A DNA stretch of 64,000 nucleotides, from positions 1 through 64,000 of the forward strand of contig NZ_FRBP01000002.1 in NCBI RefSeq assembly GCF_900142645.1, written 5' to 3'. The translations under genes were made by a program, and so were the position numbers. The notes below the pieces were generated by a model. It made no database searches. It was not told the origin of the DNA and saw only the letters and a list, made by a program, of their open reading frames with translations. The DNA is from Eubacterium callanderi (GTDB taxonomy: Bacteria > Bacillota > Clostridia > Eubacteriales > Eubacteriaceae). Shown here piece after piece: positions 48,986-57,085 of this stretch; position 1 is the stretch's first letter; each line of letters begins with the position of its first letter.

Positions 48986-50107
48986 TTAACCCCGCAGGGG
49001 CAGCGTGACGGTAAAGGTGGTGAGGCCGGAAACGCTCTCGGCCTTTATGCCGCCGCCGTGGGCCAGGACGATCTCCCGGGCGATGGCAAGGCCAAGGCCC
49101 GCGCCGCCGGAGGTGGTGGATCTTGCTGTATCGAGCCGGTAGAACTTCTCAAAAATACTCTCGAGCTTGTGGGGCGGGATGGTTCTTCCCCTGTTTTTAA
49201 AGGTGACAACCGCTGTGTCCTGCGTCGTTCCCGCCTCAATTTCGATGACTGTTTCCGGGTCGCTGTAGGCCACGGCGTTTTTGAGGATGTTGTTGAACAC
49301 CCGGGCCAGCTTGTCCGCGTCGCCTTCCAGGTCGATGCTGCCGTCTGTCTTAAACTCGGCCTGTTTGTTCTGGGCTGTAAAAATGGGGTAGAACTCATCC
49401 ACCATCTGCATGAGCATATAGGAGAGGTGGACCTGCTCCTTTTCCAGCACCACGGTCTGCAGGTTAAAACGCGTGATGTCAAAGAACTCATTGACGAGCT
49501 GCTCCAGGCGGCAGGCCTTGTCCAGGGTGATCCTGGTGTACTTTGCCCGCTGCTCCAGGGGCATGTCCGGCGCCTCCTCCAGAATGTTCAGATAGCCGAT
49601 GACAGAAGTCAGCGGGGTCTTGATGTCGTGAGCCAGGTACACCACCAGGTCATTTTTGCGCTGCTCAGCCTCCCGCGCGTCCCGAGCGCGCTTTTCCAGC
49701 GACTGGCGCACCTGGTTCATCTTCTTCTCCATAAAGTCCAGCTCTCCGGGCAGCTCAATATACTCAGACTTCTCGCCGGCCAGGGCGTCGATCCCCCGGC
49801 TGATTTCATTAAAATACCGGGTAAAGCGCGTCATCCCCCAGTAAAAAATGGCGCAGAGCAGCACCACGTAGCCCGCGGCCATCCACAGCCCCTTGTTGTT
49901 CTGGAAAATCCCCCGGTAGAGCATCTCGTCCCGCTCCCCGCTGGTGAAATGAGCGAAAATATAAACCATGTAGTCGGCAAAGCGGTCCTGGAAAACCCCA
50001 TCCACAAACAGGACCATGAGCACCCAGCCCACCAGCAGGGCGGCGAGCGCAGTCAGCAGCACCTGGAGCAGGATCCGGCGTTTCAGCCTTTTAAAGGGAT
50101 TATCCAA
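48986..50107 (-). CDS. VanS-like sensor histidine kinase
   Basis: 373 residues. Two transmembrane helices (about 13-35 and 68-92) flank a short external loop, followed by a HAMP-like linker. The phospho-histidine is in VYLAHDIKTPLTSVIGYLNILEEAPDM, which closely follows the VanS sequence, as does KYTRITLDKACRLEQLVNEFFDITRFNLQT. The ATPase motifs NNILKNAVAYSD and GGAGLGLAIAREIV are intact. It overlaps the regulator gene by 8 nt. The stimulus is inferred to be cell-wall stress or glycopeptide. Confidence 0.85.
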   Translation of the reverse strand: MDNPFKRLKRRILLQVLLTALAALLVGWVLMVLFVDGVFQDRFADYMVYIFAHFTSGERDEMLYRGIFQNNKGLWMAAGYVVLLCAIFYWGMTRFTRYFNEISRGIDALAGEKSEYIELPGELDFMEKKMNQVRQSLEKRARDAREAEQRKNDLVVYLAHDIKTPLTSVIGYLNILEEAPDMPLEQRAKYTRITLDKACRLEQLVNEFFDITRFNLQTVVLEKEQVHLSYMLMQMVDEFYPIFTAQNKQAEFKTDGSIDLEGDADKLARVFNNILKNAVAYSDPETVIEIEAGTTQDTAVVTFKNRGRTIPPHKLESIFEKFYRLDTARSTTSGGAGLGLAIAREIVLAHGGGIKAESVSGLTTFTVTLPLRG

Positions 50108-50789
50108 TTTTATACCCCACGCCCCACACGGTCTTTATGTACCGCGGGTTTTCCGCCGAATCCTGCATTTTTTCCCGGAGGTGGCGGATGTGGACCATGA
50201 CCGTGTTGTTGCCCGTAAAATATTTCTCACCCCAGACTTCTTTAAACAGCTCCTCGGAGCTAATGACCCGCCCCCTGTTTTTGCAGAGGGTCCACAGGAT
50301 GGAAAACTCAATGGGCGTGAGCTCCACAGGCTTCTCGTCTAACGTACACACATGGGTCTCCCGGTTGAGCGTAAGGCCGCGGTAGGCGGCTATGGCCCCG
50401 GCCTCCTGCTGGCCGCCGTTGTAGCGCTGGGAACGCCGCAGCTGGGCCTTTACCCGGGCCACCAGTTCCAGGGGCCGGAAAGGCTTGGTCACATAATCGT
50501 CCGCGCCGATGGCAAGTCCGGTGATCTTGTCAATCTCCTCCTCCCTGGCGGTGAGCATGATAATGGGAAAGGTGTACTTTTCCCGGAGCCTGCGGCACAG
50601 GGTAAAGCCGTCCAGCTCTGGCATCATCACATCCAGCACGGCCAGCTCCGGCGGGTTTTCAAGGCCCGACGCCAGCGCTTCCTGTGCGCTGTAAAATTTG
50701 CGTACGGCGTAGCCCTCGTTGCCCAGATAAAGCTCCACCAGATCCGCGATTTCCTGTTCATCATCTACTACTAATATTTCCGTCTGCAT
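50100..50789 (-). CDS. VanR-like response regulator (OmpR family)
   Basis: 229 residues. The receiver has EILVVDDEQEIADLVELYLGNEGY, the phospho-aspartate in LAVLDVMMPELDGFTL, and GLAIGADDYVTKPFRPLELVARVKAQLRR. That stretch is almost the VanR text. A winged-helix output domain ends with KTVWGVGYKIG. It is first in a regulator-kinase-carboxypeptidase unit. No vanH, D-Ala:D-Lac or D-Ala:D-Ser ligase, or vanX gene is in the window, so glycopeptide resistance is not implied. Confidence 0.87.
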   Translation of the reverse strand: MQTEILVVDDEQEIADLVELYLGNEGYAVRKFYSAQEALASGLENPPELAVLDVMMPELDGFTLCRRLREKYTFPIIMLTAREEEIDKITGLAIGADDYVTKPFRPLELVARVKAQLRRSQRYNGGQQEAGAIAAYRGLTLNRETHVCTLDEKPVELTPIEFSILWTLCKNRGRVISSEELFKEVWGEKYFTGNNTVMVHIRHLREKMQDSAENPRYIKTVWGVGYKIG

Positions 50790-50891
50790 TTTTCATTTCC
50801 TCTTTAAGTGTTATGGTTTCTCTTTTATTGTATCTGAACATTGCCTGAATGTCCTTGTCTTTTCCTTAGTGACCTCTTAAGATTTTCTTAA

Positions 50892-50945
50892 ATTAAAAGC
50901 CGCCCTGCCCTCTGGCCTGTTTCGGGCCGGAGCAGGACGGGTGTT
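50892..50945 (-). terminator. terminator of the C45 hydrolase gene
   Basis: A long G+C-rich hairpin (CCGTCCTGCTCCGGCCC against GGCCAGAGGGCAGGGCGG on the minus strand) is followed by CTTTTAATTT. Confidence 0.65.
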
Positions 50946-50962
50946 TTTAAAACAGGCGCCCT

Positions 50963-51970
50963 CTAAAAGCGAAAGCGCGTGTCCTCAAGGAATTTCCGCC
51001 TGCCGGGGTTGCCCTCGGCCCGGTAGATGGCTGGCGCGCCCAGATCGTAGACCACTGACCACACCGTGTCCTTTCCGGTCTTCCGGTCATACTGGCAGAT
51101 GAACCCGTCGCGGCCGGACAGCAGCGCCATGGCCCCGGGCAGGCCCATGTCCCCTGCTTTTTTGTCCAAGGTACGGGTGAGCGTCTGGTATCGGGGCTCT
51201 GCCTCCCAGTCGTCCAGGGTTTGGCCGCAGCAGGCGGCCATGGGCGCAGAGTGAAAGCGGTTGGTCGCGCACACATAGGGCTTTTCCTCTGTGGGGCGGA
51301 TCACCTCCACGCGGTCCCGGTTGGCCTCCAGCACGGCAATGCTGCCGCTCCTGTCCGCCACGGTAAAGGTCTGGGCCGAGCTGATGGGCAGCTCCTGGAT
51401 ACAGCCGATGACCTCCTCGGTGCTGCGGCATTTTTCCAGAAAATACCGCAGCAGCATGCCCGCGTTCATCCCCGGCTTTATGGCGTGGGGATAGACTGCG
51501 GTAAGCCCGGCCGCCAGTCCGTGGGCGTTCACGCCGTCCTCCATCTCAATAAAGGCCGTAGAATTGCCGGTAAAGTCGATGGCTTCACCCAAAAAGCGGT
51601 AGATGGCATTGGTGTTGGTGTTTTCCAGAGATACCAGGAAATCACTGTTTCGGCCAAAGAGAACCTTGTCCCCGCCAGCCACGGCAAAGCAGGAGCAGTG
51701 ACAGGCCGGAGGCATGGCGTACATGCTGAATAAAAAAGCGCGCAGCGGCTCCGCAGGGCATTTCTGCCCGTCAGCCACGCCCTGTATTTCCGCCAGAATC
51801 TCGGGAAAATACTGCTGGTACACAGGCACGCAGTCGGCCGCAAAGCGCAGCCGTTCCTCTGTTATTGGAAAATCAATGCGCTCCAGAAGCCTGCTGCCAT
51901 GTTCTCTGAGCAGGGTTCCCCAGCGGAACCCAATGTCATAATGGTTCCCTTTAAATCGGTTGTGATACAT
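50963..51970 (-). CDS. C45-family autoproteolytic acyltransferase/amidohydrolase
   Basis: 335 residues. The Ntn-type nucleophile is expected in PPACHCSCFAVAGG (C92 or C94), followed by LFGRNSDFLV, the family's R-N-x-D block. NAHGLAAGLTAVYPHAI and the C-terminal VWSVVYDLG strands complete the fold. Relatives include isopenicillin-N acyltransferase, carcinine hydrolase and bile-salt-hydrolase-like enzymes, so an amide bond is the likely target. AGGAGA lies 8-9 nt before the ATG. It is a single-gene unit with a promoter and palindrome upstream. Confidence 0.8.
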   Translation of the reverse strand: MYHNRFKGNHYDIGFRWGTLLREHGSRLLERIDFPITEERLRFAADCVPVYQQYFPEILAEIQGVADGQKCPAEPLRAFLFSMYAMPPACHCSCFAVAGGDKVLFGRNSDFLVSLENTNTNAIYRFLGEAIDFTGNSTAFIEMEDGVNAHGLAAGLTAVYPHAIKPGMNAGMLLRYFLEKCRSTEEVIGCIQELPISSAQTFTVADRSGSIAVLEANRDRVEVIRPTEEKPYVCATNRFHSAPMAACCGQTLDDWEAEPRYQTLTRTLDKKAGDMGLPGAMALLSGRDGFICQYDRKTGKDTVWSVVYDLGAPAIYRAEGNPGRRKFLEDTRFRF

Positions 51971-52002
51971 GTTTTTGCTCTCCTGTTCTTTTATCGTTTT
52001 AG

Positions 52003-52055
52003 AGAGCTACCGGTAACTCTGGTTTAATGGTAATTGAATAAAAATTTATTGTCAA
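52003..52055 (-). promoter_or_regulatory. promoter and palindrome upstream of the C45 gene
   Basis: Minus strand: TTGACA (52050-52055), 17 nt, TACCAT (52027-52032), then AGAGTTACCGGTAGCTCT (52003-52020, one mismatch) around the expected start. A weak -10 plus a dyad suggests control by a local regulator. Confidence 0.45.
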
Positions 52056-52063
52056 CAGGTTTA

Positions 52064-52858
52064 TTAATAAAGGTTTTTATCATCCTCCAAAGCAGTATCC
52101 AGGTATTTTTCAAGATATCCCTGCTCGACGACTCTTTTCCCCAGCAGGGTGATGGCCTGGGCCGGGCATCTGCTGATGCAGCGGTAGCACATTGTACAGG
52201 CATCCGCAGCAGCCGCCTTACTGTTCTCCAGGTAAATGTTCCCCATGGGGCACAGCTCTGCGCATTTTCCGCAGCCCGTACATTTATCCGCGTCGATTTT
52301 CAGCCGATCCGAATAATGCTTCGTCCTGTTGTAAAAATAAATCCGCTGGCCGAACAGCCCCGCCAAATGGTAAAAAAGCCCTAAACCCTCCCGGGGCGGG
52401 TTTCCCTGTCTGAGCGCACGGGCTGCCCTTTCTGTTTTCAGCTCTGAGGCCGCTATGAGCTTCCGGTTGTCCCCCAGAGGCCTTTTCAGGGCTTTCTCAT
52501 CACAGATGCTGTCAGGCATTTTAAGGTGCAGGCCGCCAATTACAATGCCACCATACCTGCGCAGCAGACGTGCCAAAACACCCGCACCGTCACCGCTGAA
52601 CAAACCCATCGTAGCCATTATAAAAACTTTTTTACCCCTCCAGACTCCTTGGTTCTGAACAATATAATCCCTCAGGATTTTAGGCACATTGCTGTACTGC
52701 ACAGGGTAGCCCATCACGATCTCGTCCTGCTCCCTGATTCTGTATAGCGCTGTCTCGTCCTCGATGGAAAAGGCCTGGCCGCCTTTGCCGTATGCTTCCA
52801 GAAACCGCTCCACACAATGCTTTGAGTTACCGGTTCCGCTGAAATATATGCCGATCAT
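52064..52858 (-). CDS. EFR1-family flavodoxin-ferredoxin protein
   Basis: 264 residues. The N-terminal flavodoxin-like domain (IGIYFSGTGNSKHCVE, with the FMN phosphate loop SGTGNS, and ATMGLFSGDGAG) is followed by two 4Fe-4S sites at the C-terminus: CTGCGKCAELCPMGNI and CTMCYRCISRCPAQAI. It should shuttle electrons in the cytosol; the partner is unknown. Its ATG overlaps the stop of the DUF3781 gene by four bases, which in turn overlaps the GNAT gene, so all three are one unit. Confidence 0.87.
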   Translation of the reverse strand: MIGIYFSGTGNSKHCVERFLEAYGKGGQAFSIEDETALYRIREQDEIVMGYPVQYSNVPKILRDYIVQNQGVWRGKKVFIMATMGLFSGDGAGVLARLLRRYGGIVIGGLHLKMPDSICDEKALKRPLGDNRKLIAASELKTERAARALRQGNPPREGLGLFYHLAGLFGQRIYFYNRTKHYSDRLKIDADKCTGCGKCAELCPMGNIYLENSKAAAADACTMCYRCISRCPAQAITLLGKRVVEQGYLEKYLDTALEDDKNLY

Positions 52859-53109
52859 GTGCTCTCCTGGCCTTTTATTTTATGGGCGGTGATGATCGTA
52901 TAGCTGTGGGCATTGACGGTTATTTCACAGCCCTCTGTCCGGACATACCAGTTTTTGCCCCTTCTTTCCATCGCCGCGTCCTGGTTTAATATCCTCGCTC
53001 TGCACCACTGCACAGCGTCCACGTCCCCGATGGACAGGTTCTTCCTTATACGCACCGCGCCCATTTCGGTGGTGTGCAGCTTATCAATATTGGCCACTAA
53101 ATCATTCAT
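52855..53109 (-). CDS. DUF3781 protein
   Basis: 84 residues. The pattern NIDKLHTTEMGAVRIRKNLSI and VQWCRARILNQDAAMERRGKNWYV, then ITVNAHSYTIITAHK, matches DUF3781. This is a small Firmicute family of unknown function that often lies next to acetyltransferase genes. Overlaps of four bases on both sides (ATGA type) show translational coupling. Confidence 0.8.
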   Translation of the reverse strand: MNDLVANIDKLHTTEMGAVRIRKNLSIGDVDAVQWCRARILNQDAAMERRGKNWYVRTEGCEITVNAHSYTIITAHKIKGQEST

Positions 53110-53591
53110 TGTCTGCCCAGCTCCTTTACCATGATGTACTCCTCGCTGTTTTCGTCTGCCACCTTAAAGCCAAGGCGGCGGTACAGCCTGACCGCGCCGT
53201 TAAGCTTCTGGACAGACAGGGAGACCTGTCCCCAGCCCTTTTTCGCGAGACTGGAAAGCATTGCCCGCATCAGCTCTGTGCCGATTCCAAGGCCCCTGTA
53301 CGCTTTAAAAAGAGCGATGGCAAGGGATGGCGTTTGGGCGTCGACATGCCCATAGTCCTCCATGATCCGCGCCCAGACCGCTCCAATGACCTTTCCGTCC
53401 ACCTCGGCCACCAGGGCATAATCCGCCTCCTGGCCACCGAAGCCACGCACATAGACCTGCAGCTCCGGGGCGTTTACAATGGCTTTTGGCGGGGCCTCAG
53501 CCCCCTCTGGTATAAAGATCGCCTCGTATAAAAAATCCTTTAGCAGCGGGTATTCCTGTTTCCGGATCTCCCGGATGGTTTTGTTCATTGT
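53106..53591 (-). CDS. GNAT-family N-acetyltransferase
   Basis: 161 residues from the ATG at 53591 (GAGGAGA upstream; another ATG at 53606 has no better site). The acetyl-CoA loop is YRGLGIGTELMRAMLSSLAKKGW (Q/RxxGxG/A), followed by LSVQKLNGAVRLYRRLGFKV, the typical fourth motif. The acceptor is unknown. It is the first gene of the GNAT-DUF3781-EFR1 unit. Confidence 0.85.
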   Translation of the reverse strand, partial: TMNKTIREIRKQEYPLLKDFLYEAIFIPEGAEAPPKAIVNAPELQVYVRGFGGQEADYALVAEVDGKVIGAVWARIMEDYGHVDAQTPSLAIALFKAYRGLGIGTELMRAMLSSLAKKGWGQVSLSVQKLNGAVRLYRRLGFKVADENSEEYIMVKELGRQ

Positions 53592-53606
53592 CTGGCTTCT
53601 CCTCAT

Positions 53607-53954
53607 CTCCCGAACTTTCCTGATATGGGGTATTTTAACATAATCCGCACACCCCGTCTATTTTCCTGGGCGGATTCTGGATTTTTAAAGGGGCCTGTCG
53701 CACTGAAAAAGTGGCAAAATGACGCCCGTCGATATTAAAGGTACGGCGGCGTTTTTAAGTCTATGGATTGTACAAAAAAGCTGTCCACGGATTAAAAGAG
53801 CACCCGGTTCGAGATTAAAATGCACACCGCAGGTGTCGCATTTTACCGAGAGAGGGTGTTTTTAATCCACGGACAGCGCCAAGGCTATCAAGCTTCCGTA
53901 ATCCTTTGACGGTATTTTCTGCTTAACGATGCACGATAATCCCCATCGTTAAAG
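53607..53954. repeat. palindrome-rich intergenic element
   Basis: No gene is present. Three hairpins follow one another. GACGCCCGT..ACGGCGGCGTT lies near 53722-53756. A roughly 98-nt near-continuous hairpin spans 53780-53877: outer arms with TTTTAATCC, middle CACCC/GGGTG, inner AAAATGCACACC/GGTGTCGCATTTT. CTTAACGATG..CATCGTTAAAG lies at about 53923-53955. It abuts the 3' end of a truncated acetyltransferase and may be a non-autonomous mobile element or a structured RNA locus. Confidence 0.6.
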
Positions 53955-54107
53955 TTACGGTTTGATTCCTAGAGCCCTTCTCATTTCATAGAAGCAATCG
54001 TTGTATATTTTCCTGTACTCCTCCAGATACCCGTAATCTAACGGGACGCAGACAATCCCTGCCGCCCCGGCAGTCTCGTCAGGATAACACATCTCATAAA
54101 CAATCAT
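53955..54107 (-). pseudogene. truncated GNAT acetyltransferase (N-terminal 50 residues)
   Basis: From the ATG at 54107, the product reads MIVYEMCYPDETAGAAG..VPLDYGYLEEYRKIYNDCF and stops after MRRALGIKP. This is the usual first segment of a GNAT protein; the acetyl-CoA-binding part is missing. The stop falls exactly at the hairpin-rich element, which probably replaced or separated the 3' half. It begins 5 nt after the TipAS-type regulator gene, so the two were co-transcribed. Confidence 0.6.
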
Positions 54108-54112
54108 TGATT

Positions 54113-54982
54113 TCACACGTCTTTTCCAAAATAACACGCGAGCGCCCGCCCCACAAACGCCGACGCCCCAGGGCCCTTTTGCCCGTCGATGGTTTTGATC
54201 AGCGCGTCGTTGTGGAGGTACCAGTCGATCATCATATCCCAGTAGTGCTCGCCCTTGTCAATGTTCAGCTCCGCGGTCTCCCCCAGGGCGATGAGTTCGC
54301 CTACAATGGCCTGTACCTCCGGCGACGCGGGGTCCTTTTCCCTGCTGCTGTACAGCTTTTCCATGAGGGCCGCGTTTTTCTGGACCGTGCCGTCGCTTTT
54401 CATGGCCTCCATTTTTTCCATGTTCTCAGAAAAATGGCTGATGCTGTCCCTCATGGCCGCGGTATATTTCTCAACGCTGCCATACTGCCTTATTGCGAGT
54501 CCCGCGATATGCGCTTCATCTGCTTTTACCTTTTTTATAAACTGCTCAAAGGTCTCCACGCTGCCCCAGTGGCGGGCGACGGTCCCGGCGTTTTCGGTTT
54601 TAAATTCCTCCAGTATCTGCAGATATCCACTCAGGTCAAAAGCGTCAAAACTCACGCAGGCTTCCCCCTTTTCCAGCTTATCCAGAAGGGCGAGAAGCTT
54701 ATCCAGCCGGTCGCGCCTTGCCTTAAGCAGCTCCCGCTGCTTTTTAAAGGCCCTTGCCCTGTCAAAGCCCGGATCTGCCATGATTTCCCGGATGTCCTTT
54801 AACGGAAAATCCAGCTCCTTAAAAAACAAAACCTGCTGCAGGGCTTTCAGGGCCTCATCATCGTAGAGCCGGTACCCTGCCTCTGTAACCTCGGTGGGCT
54901 TAAACACGCCGATTTCATCATAATACTGCAGGGTCCGGACACTCACGCCGGTCAGCGCTGCCACTTGTTTTACGGTTCTCAT
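54113..54982 (-). CDS. MerR-family regulator with TipAS domain
   Basis: 289 residues from the ATG at 54982 (GGAG 9 nt upstream). The MerR DNA-binding part is TVKQVAALTGVSVRTLQYYDEIGVFKPTEVTEAGYRLYDD, followed by the coiled coil ARAFKKQRELLKARRDRLDKLLALLDKLE. The C-terminal TipAS domain (about 160-285) contains HYWDMMIDWYLHNDALIKTIDGQKGPGASAFVGRALACYF. TipAS domains bind thiopeptide or other multidrug ligands. The target gene is not obvious; only a truncated acetyltransferase follows. Confidence 0.87.
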   Translation of the reverse strand: MRTVKQVAALTGVSVRTLQYYDEIGVFKPTEVTEAGYRLYDDEALKALQQVLFFKELDFPLKDIREIMADPGFDRARAFKKQRELLKARRDRLDKLLALLDKLEKGEACVSFDAFDLSGYLQILEEFKTENAGTVARHWGSVETFEQFIKKVKADEAHIAGLAIRQYGSVEKYTAAMRDSISHFSENMEKMEAMKSDGTVQKNAALMEKLYSSREKDPASPEVQAIVGELIALGETAELNIDKGEHYWDMMIDWYLHNDALIKTIDGQKGPGASAFVGRALACYFGKDV

Positions 54983-55095
54983 TAAAATCAACTCCTGTCT
55001 CATTGATGGTCAAGAGAGCGCCGCAGACGAACCGGCCGTTATTCTCTCCGCTTTGCCTCTTTAACCCGATTGTACACTATCACGCAGCGTGAGGG

Positions 55096-55821
55096 TCAAT
55101 GGGTTTTGGAAAGAAATCCGGTCCGCTTAAGCCAGTCTTCAAAAACCCGCAGCTGCTCGGGCGTATGGAAGTAATGCTCGCCGTCCGGCACGATCTCGAG
55201 GCCGCAGGAAAACCGGCTGGCAAAGGCTTCGACGGTGTCGCGCCCGCAGGTGTCGTCCCTGCCGCCGTACAGGATCTCAGTCGGCGCCGTCCATTTGCTG
55301 ACAGGGTGCTCAATCACATAGGTATAGTAGTCCCAGTACAGGGTCTGGCCGATGGGGGTGGCGATGACCTGCTCGCGTCTCAGCTGCTCCTCGGTAATCC
55401 CAAATCCGACCATCATGTTCTCGATCATGCGGCGCATATCCACCAGCGGCGACAAAAACCATACTCTTTCCAGGGGCTCGCCGGAATAGGCCATGAGGCT
55501 GAAATACGCGCCGATGCTGTTTGCGAACAGGCTGACAGACTGCCACCGGGCCCTGGCCCAGCGCATGACCGCGGCCAGCTCCGCCACGCACGTCTGCACC
55601 TTGCAGAGGGCCGCCTCATCCCTGCGGGCTCCATGCTCTGGGAGGTCAAAGCTCAGAACCTGACAGCCGCCGGCCATGGCATCGGTGTTTTCGGCCAGTA
55701 TGCGGATGGGCTCGTCGGCCTTGTGGGACTGGCTGCCGTGGACGGCGATGATGACCCTGTCCGCTGGACAGCCCCAAAGCAGGGCGGGGATGTTCTCAAT
55801 TTTCAGGGGTTTTACAGTCAT
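55096..55821 (-). CDS. alpha/beta hydrolase
   Basis: 241 residues. The N-terminal strands end in VIIAVHGSQSHKADEP (oxyanion HG). The nucleophile elbow is LFANSIGAYFSLM (A-x-S-x-G, lacking the first glycine). The acid is probably in LYGGRDDTCGRD and the histidine in PDGEHYFHTPEQ. It is full length for a small hydrolase; the substrate is unknown. It starts within the stop of the FMN reductase fusion (four-base overlap), so the two are coupled. Confidence 0.8.
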   Translation of the reverse strand: MTVKPLKIENIPALLWGCPADRVIIAVHGSQSHKADEPIRILAENTDAMAGGCQVLSFDLPEHGARRDEAALCKVQTCVAELAAVMRWARARWQSVSLFANSIGAYFSLMAYSGEPLERVWFLSPLVDMRRMIENMMVGFGITEEQLRREQVIATPIGQTLYWDYYTYVIEHPVSKWTAPTEILYGGRDDTCGRDTVEAFASRFSCGLEIVPDGEHYFHTPEQLRVFEDWLKRTGFLSKTH

Positions 55822-57014
55822 GGCTTGGGCTCCTCTCTGTTTTCGGCTTTCTCCCCGCCGGACAGGGCCTCAAGGTCTGCCCGCTCATAGCGGTTGTGGC
55901 CGGGAAGGCCTTTCTTATACTTCCAGCAGACAATGGCCTCCTCCAGGGATTTGCCCGCGTTGTCCGCGAAAAAATCCCGGATATAGGTATTGTACTCAAA
56001 CTGCCGGTCAATGGCCGTCTTTCCCTTTTTCTTCTCTTTTAAAATCTGATCATAGGCGGCGACGGCGTCCCGGTAGGTTTTTCCGGTATTGGCCTTCAGC
56101 CACTTCTGGAAAGCCACGTTAAAGGAAAAGCCGCGGCCGATCTTCTCCTTGAAAAAGGCCCGGTGCCTTTCGGAGCAGACAAAATCCGGCTCGATGGCCA
56201 TCTCCTCTGTAATGGCGCCCTCCCGGGCTTTTCCCGGCCGGCTTTTGGCCGCAGGGGCCGTCACCCTGCCGGTATCCAAAAAACAGGCGATGCGCTCGGT
56301 CAGCTCAAGCTTTCCGCCGGAAACCGGCAGGCCGTTCTGCCTGCAAAAGGCTGTCAACTCTTCCTTCAGGTAGTAATAGCTTCGGAATGTTTTACTGTCC
56401 AGGCTTTTATCCAAATCGGGGCGCTCACTCATACCGCTCCCCCTTCCGCACAGGCCCTGGGCAAAGGCCCGGGCACGCTCTGCCTTTTCCGCATCCATAA
56501 AAACAGTCCCATAACCCATGTGCCTTTCGGCCAGCATACCCGCGTAGCGCAGCTGGGAGTGCCGGCAATACCGCGTCACCCCGGCCTCCCAGAGGTCGGC
56601 ACCGGCTTCGGGCCTGTAGCCGCAGGTGGTGATGAGGGCCAGGTGTTTTCCGGCCCACAGAGAGGGTCCCTTCTCCTCGCCGTAGTATTTGTTCATGCCG
56701 TAAACCAGCCGGTCCAGCACTGCCTTCATGGGCGGGGTGCAGTACCATGAATAGATGGGCGTGGCCAGCACCAGCAGGTCGCACCCGAGCACCGCGTCAA
56801 AGATTTCCTGCATGTTGTCCTCCAGCGGGCAGCCGAAAATGCGCCAGTCCTTCTGGCAGCGCCGGCAGGCCACGCAGGGCTTTAAATCCCGGTCATACAG
56901 CCTTATGGACCCGCAGTCCCAGCCATTTTTTTCCATTTCCTCCGTAAAGGGCGCCAGCAGCTGTGCTGTGTTGCCGCCCTTCCGGGGGCTTCCCTGTAGT
57001 ATACACGCTTTCAT
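55818..57014 (-). CDS. NAD(P)H-dependent FMN reductase fused to a DUF6434/SAP-like module
   Basis: 398 residues from the ATG at 57014 (AAGGAGG 5 nt upstream). Residues 1-200 are a flavodoxin-fold FMN reductase: ACILQGSPRKGGNTAQLL, then LKPCVACRRCQKD and LVLATPIYSWYCTPPMKAVLDR. Residues 200-398 match a DUF6434/SAP-like protein usually encoded separately: SKTFRSYYYLKEELTAFC, SGGKLELTERIACFL and YIRDFFADNAGKSLEEAI. At the junction the DNA still reads GGGGGAGCGGTATGAG, a ribosome site plus ATG, so the second part may also be made alone. Confidence 0.75.
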   Translation of the reverse strand: MKACILQGSPRKGGNTAQLLAPFTEEMEKNGWDCGSIRLYDRDLKPCVACRRCQKDWRIFGCPLEDNMQEIFDAVLGCDLLVLATPIYSWYCTPPMKAVLDRLVYGMNKYYGEEKGPSLWAGKHLALITTCGYRPEAGADLWEAGVTRYCRHSQLRYAGMLAERHMGYGTVFMDAEKAERARAFAQGLCGRGSGMSERPDLDKSLDSKTFRSYYYLKEELTAFCRQNGLPVSGGKLELTERIACFLDTGRVTAPAAKSRPGKAREGAITEEMAIEPDFVCSERHRAFFKEKIGRGFSFNVAFQKWLKANTGKTYRDAVAAYDQILKEKKKGKTAIDRQFEYNTYIRDFFADNAGKSLEEAIVCWKYKKGLPGHNRYERADLEALSGGEKAENREEPKP

Positions 57015-57085
57015 GATTTCCTCCTTGGGTTTGTGCTGCAGAATATGCTTCTGCTTTTTTCCAAAACATTCTCGGCCAGGTTGAC

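Noticed and set aside
48917-50200. 427-codon plus-strand frame opposite vanS-like gene
   Set aside because: Antisense shadow; ends in low-complexity proline/glycine.
47952-50789. A vancomycin-resistance operon
   Set aside because: Only regulator, kinase and carboxypeptidase are present; no ligase, dehydrogenase or VanX/VanXY gene.
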